A stretch of DNA of 27,412 nt from Actinomycetes bacterium (GCA_023431405.1 JAEYVZ010000042.1:1-27412), one strand, 5' to 3'. Counted from the first letter of the stretch, positions 8,221 through 16,281 are shown. The notes: generated from the letters alone by a model not told the origin. A program made the numbers and translations.

Positions 8221-9360
8221 TCAGCGTGTGCCCCAGTGCCACGCGGGGGCGTCGAGCGTGCCCTGGCCTTCCACGGTCGTCCCGGTGCTGCCAGGGCGGA
8301 GTTCGACGCGCGCCGACTCGGGAAGAGCGTCCACGAGTGGCGCCGCGTGCGACACGACGATCACCTGCGTGCGCTCCGACGCCGCGCGGATGAGTTCTGC
8401 CAGCGGCGCCAGCAGGGAGACGTGAAGGCTCGCCTCGGGCTCGTTCAGCACGAGGAGCGGGGCGGGCCGCGCGGGCAGGAGGGCTGCGCACAGCAGCAGA
8501 TAGCGCAGGGTCCCGTCGGAGACCTCGCTCATCTCCAGCGGCCGGAGGAGCCCGGGCTGATGGAGAAGGAGGCGGAACACGCCGTCTTCGGCCCTGACGT
8601 GTGCGCGAGCACCGGGGAACGCGGTGTCGACGGCGTGGTCGAGTGCGTCCCCGAAGCCGGCATCGACGATCGTGGCCCAGACGGCCGCGAGGTCGGCGCC
8701 ATCGCCCGACAGCGTCTGGGAGCGCGTGCCGACCTGCGGGCGCCGCGCCGGAGCGTCGGGGTCCACGCGGAAATGGTCGTAGAAGCGCCACCCTGCGAAG
8801 GTGCGTCGCAGCAGGAGCAGTTCCGGTCCGATGTCGCCGTCGGCGAGGTCGGTGACGATGCTCTCGTAGGGGGCGAGCTTCTGCGCGAGCGACCCCCAGC
8901 TGTCGTCGCGCACACGTGTGTGCGCACGTGACCGGTCGATGAGAAGCGTCGACGGTTTGGCCACCGGTCCCGCGAACACCTGCTCGCGCTTGATCTCGGG
9001 ATCTCGCGCGAAGGGGCTGCGCTGGTCGCTCTGGGGGATGCCGAGATCGACGAGGTACCCGAGTTCGTCTGACGCGAAGCCCAGCTGCACAGCGACCGGA
9101 CGCGACCGCCTCGTGCCCTGGGTCGCTGCGCCGCCGGAGTGTCCGTTCTCCGGCCCCGCCCACAGCACGGAGGGAAGTCCGCCTTCGCGGGCGACGGCGC
9201 CGACGACCTCGCCGCGCCCGGCCGCGGCGAGGAGACCGAGCGCCCGATAGAGGTTCGACTTGCCCGCACCGTTCGGACCGGTCAGGAGGGTGAGTCGATC
9301 GAGCGGGACGACGACGTCGCGGAGGGAGCGGTAGCCGGAGACGGCGACGGTGCGCAGCAT
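8221..9360 (-). CDS. Predicted AAA/ABC-class ATPase (COG4637-like)
   Basis: Soluble ATPase of the RecF/SMC-like AAA group with unknown cellular job. The 379-residue protein (from ATG 9360) has Walker A TGPNGAGKS at 27-35, an ABC-like signature SDGTLRYLLL at 281-290, Walker B LLVLNEPEASLH at 302-313 and a switch region VIVVSHAAP at 333-341. These are the features of solitary predicted ATPases that resemble OLD-family heads, but no TOPRIM nuclease domain follows and no partner nuclease gene is adjacent. I prefer ATG 9360 to GTG 9366 because GAGAGG lies about 8 nt ahead of it. The gene stands alone between convergent pheT and a divergent ABC exporter, so context gives no function. Confidence 0.8.
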   Translation of the reverse strand: MLRTVAVSGYRSLRDVVVPLDRLTLLTGPNGAGKSNLYRALGLLAAAGRGEVVGAVAREGGLPSVLWAGPENGHSGGAATQGTRRSRPVAVQLGFASDELGYLVDLGIPQSDQRSPFARDPEIKREQVFAGPVAKPSTLLIDRSRAHTRVRDDSWGSLAQKLAPYESIVTDLADGDIGPELLLLRRTFAGWRFYDHFRVDPDAPARRPQVGTRSQTLSGDGADLAAVWATIVDAGFGDALDHAVDTAFPGARAHVRAEDGVFRLLLHQPGLLRPLEMSEVSDGTLRYLLLCAALLPARPAPLLVLNEPEASLHVSLLAPLAELIRAASERTQVIVVSHAAPLVDALPESARVELRPGSTGTTVEGQGTLDAPAWHWGTR

Positions 9361-9395
9361 CCTCACACCCTCTCATCCGGCGGCGACACCGACGC

Positions 9396-9401
9396 TAGGC
9401 T
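9396..9401 (+). promoter_or_regulatory. -10 box TAGGCT of the ABC exporter operon
   Basis: TAGGCT ends 7 nt before ATG 9409, giving a leaderless-type start. It lies only 35 bp from the divergent ATPase gene, so the two promoters must share about 50 bp. Confidence 0.55.
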
Positions 9402-9408
9402 CGTGTCG

Positions 9409-10185
9409 ATGAGCGAGACAGAGGCGGCCGCAGCGCTGCAGATCACCGGCCTGGTGAAGCGATTCGGCGAGAAGGTCGCGGTCGACGGCATCGACCTGGA
9501 GGTGCCCACCGGGTCCTTCTTCGGTCTCGTCGGCCCGAACGGCGCGGGCAAGACCACGACGCTCTCGATGGCGACCGGGCTTCTGCGTCCGGATGCCGGG
9601 GCGGTGCGTGTGCACGGCGTCGATGTGTGGGGCGACCCCGTGCGCGCCAAGCGCATGATCGGCAACCTCGCCGATGGGGTGCGCCTGTTCGACCGCCTCA
9701 CGGGCGAGCAGCTCATCACCTACACGGCGATGATGTTCGGCGTGCCGCGTGGGGAGATCCCTTCGCGCGTGGCCGACCTCATCGCGCTCATGGACCTCGG
9801 CGAAGACGCCGGTACCATCGTCGCCGATTACTCGGCGGGCATGACGAAGAAGGTCGCCTTGGCGTGTGCGCTGGTGCACGCCCCGCGCCTGCTCGTGCTC
9901 GATGAGCCGTTCGAGTCGGTCGATCCCGTGTCGGCGGCCAACATCGAAGACGTCCTGCGCGGCTACACCGCCTCCGGCGGCACGGTCATCGTGTCCAGCC
10001 ACTCCATGGATCTCGTGCAGCGGATGTGCGATCACGTCGCGGTCATCGCCGCCGGTCGCGTGCTCGCCGCGGGGTCGGTCGATGACGTGCGGGCGGGGGA
10101 GACGCTGCAAGACCGGTTCGTCGCGCTCGTCGGGGGCCGGCACACCTCGCAGGGGCCGCAGTGGCTGCGGCCGTCGGGCGCATGA
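9409..10185 (+). CDS. ABC exporter ATP-binding protein
   Basis: ATPase subunit of an ABC-2-like exporter of unknown substrate. The 258-residue protein has Walker A VGPNGAGKTTT at 41-51, Walker B LLVLDEPFESVDP at 161-173 and H-loop His 198 (VIVSSHSMDLV). The signature is YSAGMTKK (141-148) rather than LSGGQ, as in EcsA/CcmA-like exporter ATPases. ATG 9409 follows TAGGCT by 7 nt; the open frame continues upstream only as antisense of the neighbouring ATPase gene. Its ATGA stop/start overlap with the next gene couples it to a large membrane protein, which must be its transport partner. Confidence 0.88.
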   Translation: MSETEAAAALQITGLVKRFGEKVAVDGIDLEVPTGSFFGLVGPNGAGKTTTLSMATGLLRPDAGAVRVHGVDVWGDPVRAKRMIGNLADGVRLFDRLTGEQLITYTAMMFGVPRGEIPSRVADLIALMDLGEDAGTIVADYSAGMTKKVALACALVHAPRLLVLDEPFESVDPVSAANIEDVLRGYTASGGTVIVSSHSMDLVQRMCDHVAVIAAGRVLAAGSVDDVRAGETLQDRFVALVGGRHTSQGPQWLRPSGA

Positions 10186-11825
10186 GTGCGGATGCCTCGA
10201 CGGCGGTGACCGCGACGGTCCCGATGCCGGGCACGGTGGCACTGTGCCGTACCGTGCTGAAGCTGCGGTACCGGGCGCTGGGGAACAACCTGTCGCGGCG
10301 TCCGTGGCAGCTGGTCGGCTTCCTGTTCGGCGCCGTGTGGGCGCTGTCGGCGCTCGCCCTCGTGGTGACGGCGATGGTGCTCGTCGGCGCGACCCAGTCG
10401 CGGGCGGTGATCACCGTGGTGTCGGTGCTCGCCGGGTCGCTGCTGATCCTCGGGTGGCTGCTCGGTCCGCTGCTGCTCGCCGGACTCGATGCCACCGTCG
10501 ACGCGAAGCGGCTCGCGCCGTTCCCGCTGCGGCGCTCCCAGCTCATGTCCGCGCTCGCCGCGACGGGGCTCACCGGCATCCCGGGCATCCTGACCGTCGT
10601 GGCCTCGGTGGCCTCCGCGGTGCTGTGGCTGCGCTGGCCGGCGGCCGCCGTGGTGGCGGTGCCATGCGCGCTGCTGGCGGCGGTGACGTGCGTGATCGCG
10701 TCGCAGACGATGTCGGCGCTCGCCGATGCGCGCGGCGGTGGCAGGCGGGGGCGTGAGGTCGCGGGCACCGTCGTGCTCGTGCTCGTCATCCTGTCGGGCC
10801 CGATCATCACCGGCATCCTGTCGCTGGTCGACAGCGCCGCTGGCGATCTCGGCTCGCGCTTCGCCGACGCCGCCGCCGTCCTGGCGTGGACCCCCCTCGG
10901 GGCTGCGTGGGCGGTGCCCGCTGACGTCGCCGCGGGGGCGTGGGGCGCGGCGGCAGCACGGTTCGCGATCGCCACGGCGACACCGCTCGTGCTCGCGCTC
11001 GTCTGGCGGCGGGCCGTCGACACGGCCACCACCTCGCCCGCACGTCAGACGGTGAAGGCGGTTCCCACCGGCACGCTGCGGCTGTTCGGGATCATGCCCA
11101 CCGGTGGAGTCGGCGCGACCTGGGCCCGATCGCTCACGGCCTGGGTGCGCGATCCGCGGTACCTTCGCCAACTGCTGGTCGTGCCGCTGTTCCCGGTGCT
11201 GTTCGCGTTCGCGGGCGGGGTGGACAGCTGGCTGTTCGCGTCCTGCGCCGTGCTCGTCGCGCTCGTCCTGGCGATCGCCGGCTACTCCGACATCTCCTAC
11301 GACGGCACGGCTTTCGCGTCGGTGCTGGCCACCGGCATCCGCGGACGCGACGACCGGCTCGGGCGGATGCTCGGCGCCGCGTCGCTCGGCGTGCCGCTCC
11401 TGCTGATCGTCGCGCTCGGCACGACGGCCGTCGCCGGCACCTGGCGTGAGCTTCCCGCCCTCCTCGGCGGCGCGCTGGGGCTGCTGCTGGCGGGCTATGG
11501 CGTGACGGCGGTCTCGTCCGCGCTGATCGTGACCCCGGTCGCCGCACCCGGCGACAGCCCGTTCCGCTCGGTGCCCGGGCAGACGTTCGTCAACAGCCTC
11601 CTCGTGTTCGTCGTATGGGGCGCCTGTCTCCTGGTGGCATCCCCGTCGATCGTCCTCGCCCTCCTCGCCGTGACCCTCCCCTCGGAGGCCCTCGCCTGGG
11701 CGTCGCTTGCGACCGGGGTGGCGGTGGGAGTCGCCGCGATGGCCGTGGGTGTCATCGTCGGTGGGCGCATCCTCGAGCGCACAGGCCCCGACCTTCTCGT
11801 GCGCATCAAGAACTTCCCGGTCTGA
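10182..11825 (+). CDS. ABC exporter integral membrane protein
   Basis: Permease half of the exporter encoded with the preceding ATPase. The 547-residue protein begins with about 45 polar residues and then carries many hydrophobic segments, roughly twelve, in two bundles separated by a cytosolic stretch rich in charged residues near the middle (RQTVKAVPTGTLRLFG). I see no periplasmic binding protein and no characterised signature, so the substrate is open; ABC-2-type transport of a lipid, peptide or drug would all fit. ATG 10182 is chosen over ATG 10161 because it makes the usual 4-nt overlap with the ATPase stop. A hairpin at 11841 ends the operon. Confidence 0.85.
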   Translation: MSADASTAVTATVPMPGTVALCRTVLKLRYRALGNNLSRRPWQLVGFLFGAVWALSALALVVTAMVLVGATQSRAVITVVSVLAGSLLILGWLLGPLLLAGLDATVDAKRLAPFPLRRSQLMSALAATGLTGIPGILTVVASVASAVLWLRWPAAAVVAVPCALLAAVTCVIASQTMSALADARGGGRRGREVAGTVVLVLVILSGPIITGILSLVDSAAGDLGSRFADAAAVLAWTPLGAAWAVPADVAAGAWGAAAARFAIATATPLVLALVWRRAVDTATTSPARQTVKAVPTGTLRLFGIMPTGGVGATWARSLTAWVRDPRYLRQLLVVPLFPVLFAFAGGVDSWLFASCAVLVALVLAIAGYSDISYDGTAFASVLATGIRGRDDRLGRMLGAASLGVPLLLIVALGTTAVAGTWRELPALLGGALGLLLAGYGVTAVSSALIVTPVAAPGDSPFRSVPGQTFVNSLLVFVVWGACLLVASPSIVLALLAVTLPSEALAWASLATGVAVGVAAMAVGVIVGGRILERTGPDLLVRIKNFPV

Positions 11826-11840
11826 GCGTGCTGCGTCGGC

Positions 11841-11864
11841 GGCGGTGAGCGCGGCGGCACCGCC
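11841..11864 (+). terminator. Terminator hairpin after the ABC exporter
   Basis: GGCGGTG (11841-11847) pairs with CACCGCC (11858-11864), a 7-bp GC-rich stem with a 10-nt loop, 15 nt after the permease stop. No U tract. Confidence 0.5.
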
Positions 11865-11924
11865 CGCGCTTCGCCGGACGCGAACAGCCTTTCGGCGCCG
11901 GTCTCCGCGTGCTGGACTCTGACC

Positions 11925-12896
11925 ATGACCGATGTGCTCGTTCTGGGCGGAACCGGATGGCTGAGCGCCCGCATCGCCGAACTCTGGCTGCAGCGCGGCG
12001 CCGCGGTGACCTGCCTTGCCCGCGGCTCGCGCCCGGCGCCCGAGGGAGCGGAGCTCGTCGCCGCCGATCGCGGCAGCAGAGAGCCGTACAGCGAGGTGGC
12101 GCGTCGCGAGTGGGACGAGGTCGTCGACGTCTCCTCGCATCCCGGGCAGGTGTCGGATGCCGTGGAGGTGCTCGGCGATCGCGCGGCGCACTGGACGTAC
12201 GTGTCGAGCCTGTCGGTGTATGCGGACAACGACCGCGTGGGCGCCGACGAGACCGCCGCGCTCGCCGAGCCGGCACGGGGCGGCGACCCTTCCGACTATG
12301 CGCGCGCGAAGTCGGCCGCCGAGGCGGCGGTGCGGGGGCTCGGTGCCCGCGCCGCGATCGTCCGGCCCGGGCTCATCGTCGGACCGGGCGATCCGACCGA
12401 CCGCTTCGGGTACTGGCCCGCCCGATTCGCCGGCGCAGCGACCGAGCCTGTGCTCGTGCCGGCCGGCGAAGGACTCTCCGCGCAGGTGATCGACGTCGAC
12501 GACCTCACGGCCTTCGTTGTCGAGGCCGCGCAGCGCCGGTGGCACGGGGTGGTCAATGCGATCGGGCCGTCCCAGCCGCTTCACGAGCTTCTTCGCACGG
12601 TGGCCGATGTCGTCGGGCACACCGGCTCCGTCGTCTCCGCTCCGGCGCCGTGGCTCGTCGATCACGGCGTCGCGCACTGGGCGGGACCGCGCTCACTTCC
12701 GCTGTGGCTGCCCGCCGACATGCCCGGATTCGCGACCCGCTCGGGGGAGGCGTACCTCGCCGCAGGCGGGCGGGTGCGAGAGATCGGGGAGACGATCGAG
12801 CGGGTACTGGCCGACGAGCGTGACCGCGGCTTCGCGCGCCCGCGGCGAGCGGGCCTGACTCGCGAAGAGGAGCGGGAGCTCCTCGCGCTGCGCTGA
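11925..12896 (+). CDS. NAD(P)-dependent epimerase/dehydratase-like (extended or atypical SDR)
   Basis: Rossmann-fold protein of the short-chain dehydrogenase superfamily, 323 residues. The nucleotide-binding motif is GGTGWLS at 8-14 near the N-terminus, a GxxGxxG variant; a catalytic-type SSLSVYAD sits at 94-101 and YARAK (Tyr125, Lys129) gives the YxxxK pair. A region around 131-200 (RPGLIVGPGDPTDRFGYW, AQVIDVDDL) matches the isoflavone-reductase/UDP-sugar epimerase type. The substrate is unknown and neighbours do not help: it is flanked by hairpins on both sides and so looks monocistronic. TGGACT lies 6 nt before the ATG, a weak leaderless-type -10 box; there is no Shine-Dalgarno sequence. 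Confidence 0.82.
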   Translation: MTDVLVLGGTGWLSARIAELWLQRGAAVTCLARGSRPAPEGAELVAADRGSREPYSEVARREWDEVVDVSSHPGQVSDAVEVLGDRAAHWTYVSSLSVYADNDRVGADETAALAEPARGGDPSDYARAKSAAEAAVRGLGARAAIVRPGLIVGPGDPTDRFGYWPARFAGAATEPVLVPAGEGLSAQVIDVDDLTAFVVEAAQRRWHGVVNAIGPSQPLHELLRTVADVVGHTGSVVSAPAPWLVDHGVAHWAGPRSLPLWLPADMPGFATRSGEAYLAAGGRVREIGETIERVLADERDRGFARPRRAGLTREEERELLALR

Positions 12897-12903
12897 CCGC
12901 GGT

Positions 12904-12919
12904 GGGGCGCGGGCGCCCC
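12904..12919 (+). terminator. Terminator hairpin after the epimerase-like gene
   Basis: GGGGCG (12904-12909), loop CGGG, CGCCCC (12914-12919) followed by two more C residues; it starts 8 nt after the stop codon. Short but pure GC. Confidence 0.5.
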
Positions 12920-12922
12920 CCT

Positions 12923-12975
12923 GACGATCACGTGCGGTGCGGCCGCCCCATCCGACGATCAGGTGCGGCGCGGCC
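12923..12975 (+). repeat. Two 22-nt direct repeats upstream of the arginine cluster
   Basis: GACGATCA at 12923 and 12954 begins two copies that match at 20 of 22 positions (12923-12944 and 12954-12975), 31 bp apart. The core ACGATC[AG][CG]GTGCG also occurs at 962-974 upstream of gluA. The copies sit about 85 and 55 bp ahead of the inferred start at 13017, where activator sites usually lie. Confidence 0.6.
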
Positions 12976-12980
12976 CCGAT

Positions 12981-13010
12981 TTGCGCAGGTCGCGGTCTCG
13001 GAGCTATCGT
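12981..13010 (+). promoter_or_regulatory. Candidate promoter ahead of the arginine cluster
   Basis: TTGCGC (12981-12986) and TATCGT (13005-13010) with an 18-bp spacer. The -10 box ends 6 nt before the ATG at 13017, which would make the mini-ORF leaderless. Confidence 0.5.
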
Positions 13011-13016
13011 CACGAC

Positions 13017-13091
13017 ATGCCCGCGGCCGTCACGAACACCGTTTCGACGGTCTTCCGCGCGCGCCGACGTCTGGGCGGACGCCGAAGCTAG
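13017..13091 (+). CDS. Putative arginine-rich leader peptide upstream of argC
   Basis: A 24-codon frame beginning at an ATG 6 nt behind the -10-like TATCGT. The peptide has six arginines clustered at 14, 16, 17, 18, 22 and 23 (FRARRRLGGRRS at its end), two of them encoded by CGA. It ends in TAG 87 nt before argC. An Arg-rich short frame just ahead of arginine synthesis genes suggests ribosome-mediated attenuation. Against this, random frames in GC-rich DNA are often Arg-rich, and there is no U tract after the hairpins downstream. Not a recognised family; treat as a hypothesis. Confidence 0.35.
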   Translation: MPAAVTNTVSTVFRARRRLGGRRS

Positions 13092-13150
13092 GCGACGCCG
13101 CACGCTCCCCGCCTCTGCCGGGTGGAGCGACCGGTGTCGCCGTCATCGGC
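13080..13150 (+). promoter_or_regulatory. Possible attenuator region before argC
   Basis: Mutually exclusive short pairings are possible: CGCC (13080-13083) with GGCG (13091-13094) around the TAG stop; GGCGAC (13091-13096) with GTCGCC (13136-13141); GCGAC (13127-13131) with GTCGC (13136-13140), loop CGGT; and GCCG (13139-13142) with CGGC (13147-13150), loop TCAT. All stems are only 4-6 bp, so the evidence is weak. Confidence 0.25.
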
Positions 13151-13166
13151 CCCCTCTCCCAGACAA

Positions 13167-13172
13167 TAAGGT
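13167..13172 (+). promoter_or_regulatory. TAAGGT: argC -10 box or Shine-Dalgarno
   Basis: TAAGGT ends 6 nt before ATG 13179, the same geometry as the other leaderless-type starts here. The same bases contain AAGG 7 nt before the ATG, a possible weak ribosome site if transcription begins upstream. Sequence alone does not decide between the two. Confidence 0.45.
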
Positions 13173-13178
13173 TGAACA

Positions 13179-14231
13179 ATGACCTATTCGGTCGCCGTCT
13201 CCGGCGCTTCCGGCTATGCCGGCGGCGAGATCCTCCGCCTGCTCGCCGCCCATCCCGACATCGAGATCCGCACGGTCACCGCGCATTCCAACGCAGGCCA
13301 GCCGCTCATCGAGCATCAGCCGCACCTGATCTCGCTCGCGCATCTGACGCTCGCCGAGACGACGCCCGAGGTGCTCTCGGGGCACGACATCGTGGTCCTG
13401 GCCCTTCCGCACGGACAGTCGGGCCAGTACACCGATGCCCTCGGCGACGTGCCGCTCGTGATCGACGCGGGCGCCGACCACCGGCTCACCTCGCCCGAAG
13501 CGTGGGAGGCGTTCTACGGCGGTCCTTTCCACGAGCCGTGGGCGTACGGCGTGCCCGAGCTTCCGATCGACGGCGGCGTGCAGCGCGAGCGGCTGGTGGG
13601 CGCGACCCGTATCGCGGCTCCGGGATGCAACGCCTCCACCGTCTCGCTGAGCCTTGCACCGGGCGTCGCTGCGGGCGTGATCGATCCGGGCGACATCGTC
13701 ACCGTGCTGGCGGTGGGTCCGTCGGGGGCGGGCAAGAGCCTCAAGACCGACCTGCTGGCATCCGAGATCCTGGGCAGCGCCAACCCGTATGCCGTCGGGG
13801 GCACGCACCGCCACATCCCGGAGATCCGCCAGGCGCTCGTGGATGCCGGAGCGCCGTCGGCAGACGCGGTGCGCATCTCGTTCACCCCGGTGCTGGTTCC
13901 GATGGCACGCGGCATCCTGGCGACATCGTCGGCCCCGATCTCCCCAGACGTCAGCGACGAGCAGATCCGCGAAGCATGGGAGTCGGCCTACGGTGACGAG
14001 ACCTTCGTGCGCCTCCTTCCGGCCGGACGCTTCCCTCGCACCTCCGACGTGATCGGGGCCAACACGGCGCTCATGGGTCTCGCGATCGATCGGGCCGCCG
14101 GACGCGTCGTCGTGGTGACCGCCGTCGACAACCTCGTCAAGGGCACCGCCGGCGCCGCCGTCCAATCCATGAACATCGCCCTCGGCCTTCCCGAGGCCAC
14201 GGGCCTGACCGTGAACGGAGTCGCCCCGTGA
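13179..14231 (+). CDS. argC: N-acetyl-gamma-glutamyl-phosphate reductase
   Basis: Reduces N-acetylglutamyl phosphate to N-acetylglutamate semialdehyde with NADPH, the third step to ornithine. The 350-residue protein has the N-terminal NADP motif GASGYAGGE (9-17), the active-site cysteine 150 in APGCNAS, and the HRHIPEI block near 210-216 with the catalytic histidine. The loop GPSGAGKS at about 180-187 is the family's SGxSGAG substrate loop and only resembles a P-loop. It opens the argCJBDF run and its stop overlaps argJ by 4 nt (GTGA). Confidence 0.95.
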   Translation: MTYSVAVSGASGYAGGEILRLLAAHPDIEIRTVTAHSNAGQPLIEHQPHLISLAHLTLAETTPEVLSGHDIVVLALPHGQSGQYTDALGDVPLVIDAGADHRLTSPEAWEAFYGGPFHEPWAYGVPELPIDGGVQRERLVGATRIAAPGCNASTVSLSLAPGVAAGVIDPGDIVTVLAVGPSGAGKSLKTDLLASEILGSANPYAVGGTHRHIPEIRQALVDAGAPSADAVRISFTPVLVPMARGILATSSAPISPDVSDEQIREAWESAYGDETFVRLLPAGRFPRTSDVIGANTALMGLAIDRAAGRVVVVTAVDNLVKGTAGAAVQSMNIALGLPEATGLTVNGVAP

Positions 14232-15385
14232 GCGTCACCGCAGCGCAGGGATTCGAAGCGGCGGGTGTCGCCGCAGGCCTCAAGTCGAGCGGGGCGCCCG
14301 ACGTCGCCGTGGTCGTCAACCGGGGCCCGCGCAAGGCCGGTGCCGCCGTGTTCACGAGCAACCGGGCCAAGGCGAACCCGATCCTGTGGTCGCAGCAGGC
14401 CATCGGCGACGGCGTCGTGGAGGCGGTCGTGCTCAACTCCGGGGGTGCGAACTGCTTCACCGGCAGCTTCGGCTTCCAGACGACCCACCAGACGGCTGAG
14501 ACGGCCGCCCGCCTGCTCGGGGTGAGCCCCGGCGACGTGCTCGTGTGCTCGACCGGACTCATCGGCACCGGTGACGAGGTGTTCCGTGCGAAGGTGCTCC
14601 AGGGAACCGAGCAGGCGATCTCGACGCTCAGCGCCGAGGGCGGCGTCGATGCGTCCCTCGCGATCATGACGACCGACTCCCGCCCCAAGCGCGCCGTCAT
14701 CACCCGGGACGGGTGGACGGTGGGCGGCATGGCCAAGGGGGCGGGCATGCTCGCGCCGGGCCTGGCCACGATGCTCGTCGTCATCACGACGGACGCCGAC
14801 CTCGCCTCCGCCGAGCTCGATGCCGCACTGCGTGCAGCGACGTCTCGCACCTTCGACAGGCTCGACTCCGACGGGTGCATGTCGACCAACGATCAGGTCA
14901 CGCTCCTCGCGAGCGGGGCCAGCGGCATCCGACCTGACTTCGACCGGTTCGCCGCTGCGCTCGCGGAGCTCTGCGACGACCTCGCCGCGCAGCTGCAGGG
15001 CGACGCGGAGGGTGCGAGCCACGACATCACGATCCGGGTCGTGAACGCCCGCAGCGAAGACGACGCCGTCGTCGTCGGGCGCTCGGTCGCACGGAACAAC
15101 CTCTTCAAAGCAGCGATCTTCGGCAACGATCCCAACTGGGGCCGCGTGCTCGCCGCGATCGGCACGACCGACGCCGCCTTCGACCCGTACGACGTCGACG
15201 TCTCCTTCAACGGTGTGAGGGTGTGCAGCGCCGGAGGGCCCGACCGCCCGCGCGAGGAGGTCGACCTCACGCCGCGAGCCACCGACATCCTCATCGACCT
15301 CAAGGTCGGCGGGGCGGCTGCGACCATCCGCACCAACGACCTCACCCACGACTACGTCCACGAGAACAGCGCCTACTCCTCATGA
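14228..15385 (+). CDS. argJ: Bifunctional glutamate N-acetyltransferase / amino-acid N-acetyltransferase
   Basis: Transfers the acetyl group from N-acetylornithine to glutamate, recycling it in the cyclic ornithine pathway; bifunctional forms also use acetyl-CoA. The 385-residue precursor self-cleaves between Ala180 and Thr181 in KGAGMLAPGLATML (170-183), exposing the nucleophilic threonine of the beta chain. Further family blocks are VLNSGGANCFTG (68-79) and the C-terminal NDLTHDYVHENSAYSS. The GTG start overlaps the argC stop. Having argJ explains the absence of an argE-type deacetylase in the cluster. Confidence 0.95.
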   Translation: MSVTAAQGFEAAGVAAGLKSSGAPDVAVVVNRGPRKAGAAVFTSNRAKANPILWSQQAIGDGVVEAVVLNSGGANCFTGSFGFQTTHQTAETAARLLGVSPGDVLVCSTGLIGTGDEVFRAKVLQGTEQAISTLSAEGGVDASLAIMTTDSRPKRAVITRDGWTVGGMAKGAGMLAPGLATMLVVITTDADLASAELDAALRAATSRTFDRLDSDGCMSTNDQVTLLASGASGIRPDFDRFAAALAELCDDLAAQLQGDAEGASHDITIRVVNARSEDDAVVVGRSVARNNLFKAAIFGNDPNWGRVLAAIGTTDAAFDPYDVDVSFNGVRVCSAGGPDRPREEVDLTPRATDILIDLKVGGAAATIRTNDLTHDYVHENSAYSS

Positions 15386-16281
15386 CCGACCTGCAGCAGA
15401 CCACTCCCGAGGAGGCAGCCGAGAAGGCGGCCGTCCTCATCGAATCGCTGCCCTGGCTGCAGCGGTTCCGCGACCAGATCGTCGTGATCAAGTACGGCGG
15501 GAACGCGATGGTGTCGGAGGAGCTGCAGGAGGCGTTCGCCCAGGACATCGCCTACCTCCGCTTCGTCGGAGTGAAACCGGTCGTCGTGCACGGAGGCGGT
15601 CCGCAGATCTCCCAGATGCTCGACCGCCTTGCGATCCCCAGCGAGTTCAAGGGCGGCTACCGCGTCACCTCGACCGAGGCGATCAGCGTCGTCCGGATGG
15701 TGCTCACCGGTCAGATCAATCCGCAGCTCGTCTCCAAGATCAACGCCTACGGCCCCCTCGCGACCGGACTGTCGGGTGAAGACGCGGGACTGTTCCGAGG
15801 ACGCCGCCGCGGAGTGGTCATCGACGGCGTCGCGCACGATCTCGGCTTCGTCGGCGACGTCGTGGGCGTCGACCCGCAGCCGGTGCTCGATCAGCTGCGC
15901 GCCGGACGCATCCCCGTCGTGTCGTCGATCGCCCCGGATCTCGACAACCCCGGGCACTCGTTGAACGTCAACGCCGACGCGGCGGCCGCGTCGCTGGCCG
16001 TCGCGCTCGGAGCGTCGAAACTCGTCGTCCTCACCGACGTGCCCGGTCTTTACGCCGACTGGCCGAACCGCGATTCGCTCGTGTCGCACCTGACGGCATC
16101 CGCGCTTCGCGACATGCTGCCCCGGCTGGAGTCGGGCATGATCCCGAAGATGCAGGCCTGTCTGGATGCCGTGGACGGCGGCGTCGACACGGCGGCGATC
16201 ATCGACGGGCGCCAGCCGCATTCGGTGCTGGTCGAGATCTTCACGGAGCAGGGAATCGGAACAGAGGTCGTGGCGGGATGA
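15382..16281 (+). CDS. argB: Acetylglutamate kinase
   Basis: Phosphorylates N-acetylglutamate, the usual arginine-controlled step. The 299-residue protein has the ATP/substrate motif VIKYGGNAM (35-43) and VVHGGGPQI (68-76). The N-terminal extension SLPWLQRFRD before the first strand and the C-terminal stretch HSVLVEIFTEQGIGTEV are features of the hexameric, arginine-inhibited class, so feedback inhibition by arginine is likely (inferred from family). ATG 15382 overlaps the argJ stop and its own stop overlaps argD, both as ATGA. Confidence 0.95.
   Translation: MTDLQQTTPEEAAEKAAVLIESLPWLQRFRDQIVVIKYGGNAMVSEELQEAFAQDIAYLRFVGVKPVVVHGGGPQISQMLDRLAIPSEFKGGYRVTSTEAISVVRMVLTGQINPQLVSKINAYGPLATGLSGEDAGLFRGRRRGVVIDGVAHDLGFVGDVVGVDPQPVLDQLRAGRIPVVSSIAPDLDNPGHSLNVNADAAAASLAVALGASKLVVLTDVPGLYADWPNRDSLVSHLTASALRDMLPRLESGMIPKMQACLDAVDGGVDTAAIIDGRQPHSVLVEIFTEQGIGTEVVAG

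Noticed and set aside
6902..9376. 824-codon minus-strand frame spanning pheT and the ATPase gene
   Set aside because: It is out of frame with the real ATPase and antisense to pheT; composition is shadow-like.
10032..12677. Very long antisense open frame (881 codons) opposite the ABC exporter and epimerase genes
   Set aside because: It is Arg/His/Gly-rich low-complexity translation typical of shadow frames in GC-rich DNA, and the sense-strand genes are clear.
13718..13742. Walker A-like GPSGAGKS inside argC, suggesting an ATP-binding fusion
   Set aside because: It falls at the conserved SGxSGAG loop of ArgC, and there is no Walker B or other ATPase motif.
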